A DNA stretch of 64,000 bases from CAVPGP01 sp963704025 (GTDB lineage: Bacteria > Actinomycetota > Thermoleophilia > Gaiellales > Gaiellaceae), in assembly GCA_963704025.1 (NCBI GenBank), contig CAVPGP010000002.1:62001-126000 (forward strand). Reading direction: 5' to 3'. The translations under genes were made by a program, and so were the position numbers. The notes under the pieces are model-generated. The model did no database searches, was not told the DNA's origin, and saw only the letters and a list, made by a program, of their open reading frames with translations. Shown piece by piece: positions 61,018-64,000 of the stretch; position 1 is the stretch's first letter; the number at the start of each line of letters is the position of its first letter.

Positions 61018-62214
61018 TCAGATCTGCCACACGCCCCCGCGGAGCACGGGGACACGCTCGCCCGATTCTGTGAGGCCTGTCACCGCGAGATCGTCGGATC
61101 CCGCCATGAAGTCGATGTGGATCGCGCTCTCGTTCATCCGGCTGCGATCCTCGGGCGCGACGGACGAGGCGTAGGCGTTCCCGAGTGCGAAATGGCTGGC
61201 CGCGTTCTCGTCCAGCAGCGTGTTGCGGAAGATCGTCCCCGTGCGGCCGATCCGGCCCTCCCGGTCGACGAGGGCCACCTCGCCGAGCCGCGACGCGCCT
61301 TCGTCGAGCGCGCAGTTCCCCTGCAGCACCTCCGCGTTCGCGTCCGCCTCGATCTCGACGGCACGCCCGCCCTCGAAGCGCACGCGGAGGCCCTCCACGA
61401 GCGCGCCGCCCACGTCGAGCGGCTTCGTCGCCGTGACGACGCCCTCGGCGCGTGTCGGGTCCGGAGCCGAGTACACCTCCTCCGTGGGCAGGTTCGAGAT
61501 GTACTCGATCCCGTCCACGGTGGTGCTGCGTGCGCTCTGCCAGATCGAGCCCGGCAGGAGCCCGATCGTCAGATCCGTGCCGGGCCCTTCGTACCGGAGC
61601 GCGGCGAAACGGAGATCGTTCAGACGCGCCGCCGCCCGCTCGAGCTCGCCGGTCCGCTCGCGCCAGGCCGCGGCCGGGTCGTCCGCCTCGAGCCGGAGCA
61701 CGTACGCGAGCTCCTCCCAGAGCTTCTCGAGCGCCGCTTCCGGCTCGAGCTCCGGGTGCACCGCCTCCGCCCAGCGCGGCGTGCCGTACGGGATCACGAC
61801 CCAGTTCGTCGTCTGCGCGTTGATCACGTCGAACAGCTCCGCCAGGAACGGCAGCTGGTCCTTGCCCGCCCGGACGGGGTCGACCCCGTCGAGGATGCCG
61901 GGCTCGACGACCGGGGTGACCGAGATCCGCGCGGCGTGGGCCTCGCCGAGCGCGAGCAGGCGCTGCCCGTACCAGGGTGGAACGTATGAGAGCGTCTCCT
62001 CGGCCGCCTCCTGCAGCCGGATGCGCTTCACGTCGCCGTCGAAGACGAACGGGTCGACGAACCTGGCGCCCCGGCGGTATGCCGCTTCGGTCAGCGCGTG
62101 CAGCAGCGGCTCCATCCCGGGCGCGACGGTGACCGCGACGACCTGACCGGGTTGCAGGTTGAGCCCCGCCTCGACCGTCAGCGCCGCAAGCTTGCGGACG
62201 AGCTCCTCGCGCAC
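61018..62214 (-). CDS. M29 family aminopeptidase (AmpS type)
   Basis: 398 residues. M29 markers: VVAVTVAPGMEPLLHALTEA, NLPTEEVYSAPDP (metal Glu), RLGEVALVDREGRI, TLLDENAASHFALGNAY (His), and NESAIHIDFMAGSDDL (His and Asp). A dinuclear metallo-aminopeptidase, cytosolic, dimeric. Divergent from pyrR (117 bases between). Confidence 0.93.
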   Translation of the reverse strand: MREELVRKLAALTVEAGLNLQPGQVVAVTVAPGMEPLLHALTEAAYRRGARFVDPFVFDGDVKRIRLQEAAEETLSYVPPWYGQRLLALGEAHAARISVTPVVEPGILDGVDPVRAGKDQLPFLAELFDVINAQTTNWVVIPYGTPRWAEAVHPELEPEAALEKLWEELAYVLRLEADDPAAAWRERTGELERAAARLNDLRFAALRYEGPGTDLTIGLLPGSIWQSARSTTVDGIEYISNLPTEEVYSAPDPTRAEGVVTATKPLDVGGALVEGLRVRFEGGRAVEIEADANAEVLQGNCALDEGASRLGEVALVDREGRIGRTGTIFRNTLLDENAASHFALGNAYASSVAPEDRSRMNESAIHIDFMAGSDDLAVTGLTESGERVPVLRGGVWQI

Positions 62215-62251
62215 GACTGGGACGATATCGCGGCGGGCGTGGGGTGCCGAC

Positions 62252-62281
62252 TTCGACGGCGTCCGTCCGCTCGTCTACAGT
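62252..62281 (+). promoter_or_regulatory. Possible promoter of the pyr operon
   Basis: TTCGAC (62252-62257), 18 bases, TACAGT (62276-62281). Weak -35, fair -10. It would give a leader of about 45 bases that includes the PyrR loop. Confidence 0.4.
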
Positions 62282-62302
62282 GGCGCATGCAACCCCTTTA
62301 AC

Positions 62303-62327
62303 TCGGTCCAGAGAGGCCGGAAAGGAG
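62303..62327 (+). promoter_or_regulatory. PyrR-binding RNA loop at the pyrR ribosome binding site
   Basis: TCGGTCCAGAGAGGCCGG contains GTCCAGAGAGGC, fitting the PyrR RNA site (ARUCCNGNGAGGYU). CGG/CCG arms flank the loop. AAAGGAG follows at once and the ATG is at 62332. As in mycobacterial pyrR leaders, binding would mask the ribosome binding site when UMP is high: translational, not attenuation, control. Confidence 0.8.
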
Positions 62328-62331
62328 TCCG

Positions 62332-62940
62332 ATGCAGCAGCATGCGCCCATAGCGGCGGGGAGGGTTCTGCTCGACGACGAGTCGATCGCGCGGACGCTC
62401 TCGCGCATCGCGCACGAGATCATCGAGCGGAACGACGACCTCGACGACGTCGCGCTCGTCGGCATCCACACCCGCGGCGTGCCGCTCGCGCAGCGCCTGC
62501 GCCGCCTCGTCGAGGAGCGCTCGGGCTACGAGCCGCCCGTCGGCCAGCTCGACATCACCTTCCACCGGGACGACGTCGCCGTCCGCGGCGGCGCCGCGCC
62601 GCTGCACACGCAGCCGGTCGTCCGGGCGACGCGCCTCGACTTCCCGCTCGAGGGGATGACGGTGATCCTCGTCGACGACGTCCTCTACACGGGGCGCACG
62701 ATCCGGGCCGCGATCGACGCGTTGCTCGAGTTCGGCCGGCCGGCCCGCGTGCAGCTGGCCGTGCTCGCCGACCGAGGGCACCGAGAGCTGCCCATCCGCC
62801 CCGACTACGTGGGCAAGAACCTGCCGACCTCGCGCGGCGAGCGGATCCAGGTGCAGCTGCTGGAGGTCGACGAGGTCGACCGGGTCCTGCTGCTCCCGAG
62901 CCCGGAGGAGCATCGCGGGGAGGTGGACGCCGGTGGGTGA
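62332..62940 (+). CDS. pyrR: PyrR bifunctional regulator / uracil phosphoribosyltransferase
   Basis: 202 residues with AAAGGAG before the ATG. PyrR features: ALVGIHTRGVPLAQRLRRLV, LDITFHRDDVAVRG and the PRPP motif VILVDDVLYTGRTIRAAIDA, ending HRELPIRPDYVGKNLPTSRG. It binds the pyr leader RNA with UMP and also has uracil phosphoribosyltransferase activity. The stop lies 8 bases inside the next gene. Confidence 0.96.
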   Translation: MQQHAPIAAGRVLLDDESIARTLSRIAHEIIERNDDLDDVALVGIHTRGVPLAQRLRRLVEERSGYEPPVGQLDITFHRDDVAVRGGAAPLHTQPVVRATRLDFPLEGMTVILVDDVLYTGRTIRAAIDALLEFGRPARVQLAVLADRGHRELPIRPDYVGKNLPTSRGERIQVQLLEVDEVDRVLLLPSPEEHRGEVDAGG

Positions 62941-63925
62941 CATCCGCGTCATGCGCGACGGCCTGCTGCCGCCGGGACGCGAGCGGCGCCACTTCATCTC
63001 GATCGCTGACGTGACCCGCGACGACGTCGAGCGGCTGCTGGCGACGGCGCGCAACTTCGAGCGCTCGCTCGAGCGGGAGATGAAGAAGCTGCCGACGCTC
63101 CGCGGCCATCTGGTCGTGAACGTGTTCTTCGAGTCGTCGACCCGCACGTCGTCGAGCTTCGAGCTCGCGGCGAAGCGGCTCTCGGCGGACACGATGTCGA
63201 TCAAGGCCGCCGGCTCGTCGGTCGACAAGGGCGAGTCGCTGAAGGACACCGCGCTGACGCTCTCTGCATACGACCCCGACGTGATCGTGATCCGGCACCC
63301 GCAGATCGGCGCGCCGCAGCTCGTGGCCCGCGTCACCGACGCGCACGTCGTCAACGCGGGCGACGGGAAGCACCAGCACCCGACGCAGGCGCTGCTCGAC
63401 CTGTACACGATTCGCGAGGAGCTGGGACACGTCGACGGCCTGCACGTCGCCATCGTCGGCGACGTGCTCCACTCGCGCGTCGCGCGCTCGAACGTCCAGG
63501 CGCTGCTCCTGATGGGCGCGAAGGTGACGCTCGTCGCCCCGCCGCCGTTGCTCCCGCGAGGGATCGAGGCGATGGGCTGCGAGACGTCCACCGACATCGG
63601 GGCGATCCACGACGCGGACGTCGTCTACGTGCTCCGGCTGCAGCACGAGCGGATGCTCGAAGGCGCGAACTACGTCCCCTCGCTGCGCGAGTACAGCGCG
63701 CGCTGGGGGATCACGCCGGAGCGGCTGCGCCCGGGCCAGAAGGTCATGCATCCCGGACCGATGAACCGCGGGGTGGAGATCGACACGCGAGTCGCCGATG
63801 CCCAGGACGCGCTGATCGTGACCCAGGTCCGGGCAGGGCTCGTGACGCGGATGGCGGTGCTCTACGACCTGCTGACGCACGGCCCGATCGGCGTCGAGGC
63901 GGCCGCGGTCGAGGAGGTGGCCTAG
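62933..63925 (+). CDS. pyrB: Aspartate carbamoyltransferase catalytic subunit
   Basis: 330 residues from GTG at 62933, which overlaps pyrR by 8 bases (ATG 62951 is an alternative). Carbamoyl-phosphate loop NVFFESSTRTSSSFELAAKR; GDGKHQHPTQALLDLYTI (HPTQ); HPGPMNRGVEI near the end. Makes carbamoyl aspartate, the first committed step of UMP synthesis. Coupled to pyrR and followed directly by pyrC. Confidence 0.96.
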   Translation: MGDIRVMRDGLLPPGRERRHFISIADVTRDDVERLLATARNFERSLEREMKKLPTLRGHLVVNVFFESSTRTSSSFELAAKRLSADTMSIKAAGSSVDKGESLKDTALTLSAYDPDVIVIRHPQIGAPQLVARVTDAHVVNAGDGKHQHPTQALLDLYTIREELGHVDGLHVAIVGDVLHSRVARSNVQALLLMGAKVTLVAPPPLLPRGIEAMGCETSTDIGAIHDADVVYVLRLQHERMLEGANYVPSLREYSARWGITPERLRPGQKVMHPGPMNRGVEIDTRVADAQDALIVTQVRAGLVTRMAVLYDLLTHGPIGVEAAAVEEVA

Positions 63926-64000
63926 GTGGCGGTGCTCTTCCGCAAGGACGCACCCGGCGAGAATCTCATCGTCCGCGGGGCCCGCGTGCTCGACCCGGTC
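63926..64000 (+). CDS. pyrC: Dihydroorotase, N-terminus only (runs off the window)
   Basis: GTG at 63926, directly after the pyrB stop, with GAGGAGGTGG upstream. The 25 residues seen include ENLIVRGARVLDPV, the usual opening strand pair of class I dihydroorotases. Third gene of the pyrimidine operon. Confidence 0.85.
   Translation, partial: MAVLFRKDAPGENLIVRGARVLDPV

Overview
The window is high-GC DNA with strongly GC-biased third codon positions and many GTG starts. It reads as an actinobacterial chromosome. The gene set (a PyrR-controlled pyr operon, an M29 aminopeptidase, many small secreted proteins, a cyclase fused to an NB-ARC-type ATPase, a LysM protein under LexA-type boxes) fits Thermoleophilia (Gaiellales or Solirubrobacterales) best. 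That placement is inference; no rRNA gene is present.

Layout. 1-2.7 kb: debris, with an HsdR (type I restriction) fragment lacking a start and an unrecognised gene spread over several frames. 2.8-7.5 kb: small proteins, a phospholipase D-like enzyme and a DHA2-type exporter. 8.4-10 kb: a decayed P-type ATPase. 10.2-14.2 kb: a CYTH protein, a CYTH-Ppx/GppA fusion with two frameshifts, and a convergent SulP transporter with a frameshifted tail. 14.4-39.6 kb: an orderly chromosomal stretch with a PadR/VC0807 unit, paired membrane proteins, EamA and GAP transporters, a squalene-cyclase-like protein, secreted proteins, a HIT-DUF885-histidine kinase operon, an MFS-CorA-methyltransferase operon, a divergent DJ-1/GlxA pair, a large cyclase-ATPase regulator and an L,D-transpeptidase.

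39.7-54 kb is the accessory part. It holds small stand-alone enzymes (HIT, VOC, cupin, GFA, MBL-fold, S51 peptidase, serine hydrolase), three IS110-family elements and about ten copies of a roughly 32-bp dispersed repeat. The flanks of two IS110 copies rebuild the repeat when joined, so the repeat looks like their target. The same two elements carry an almost identical noncoding end (candidate bridge RNA) although their recombinase genes are strongly diverged. A tRNA-Arg(CCG) closes this region.

54.2-64 kb is core-like: a zinc-ribbon protein; an overlapping enolase-superfamily epimerase and DUF1611 pair that may be a D-glutamate catabolic unit; a secreted TIM-barrel protein; a leaderless LysM gene whose promoter and start codon carry two LexA-type boxes (an SOS division-inhibitor candidate); RNase Z; a methyltransferase that seems to start at ATT; a LOG-family protein; an M29 aminopeptidase; and pyrR-pyrB-pyrC, with a PyrR-binding RNA loop just before the pyrR ribosome binding site. 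pyrC runs off the end.

Frameshifts are concentrated at 0.8-14 kb and 46-54 kb. Some lie in clearly dead genes (ATPase, IS copies). Others lie in otherwise well kept genes (Ppx, SulP, LuxR) and could be sequencing errors.
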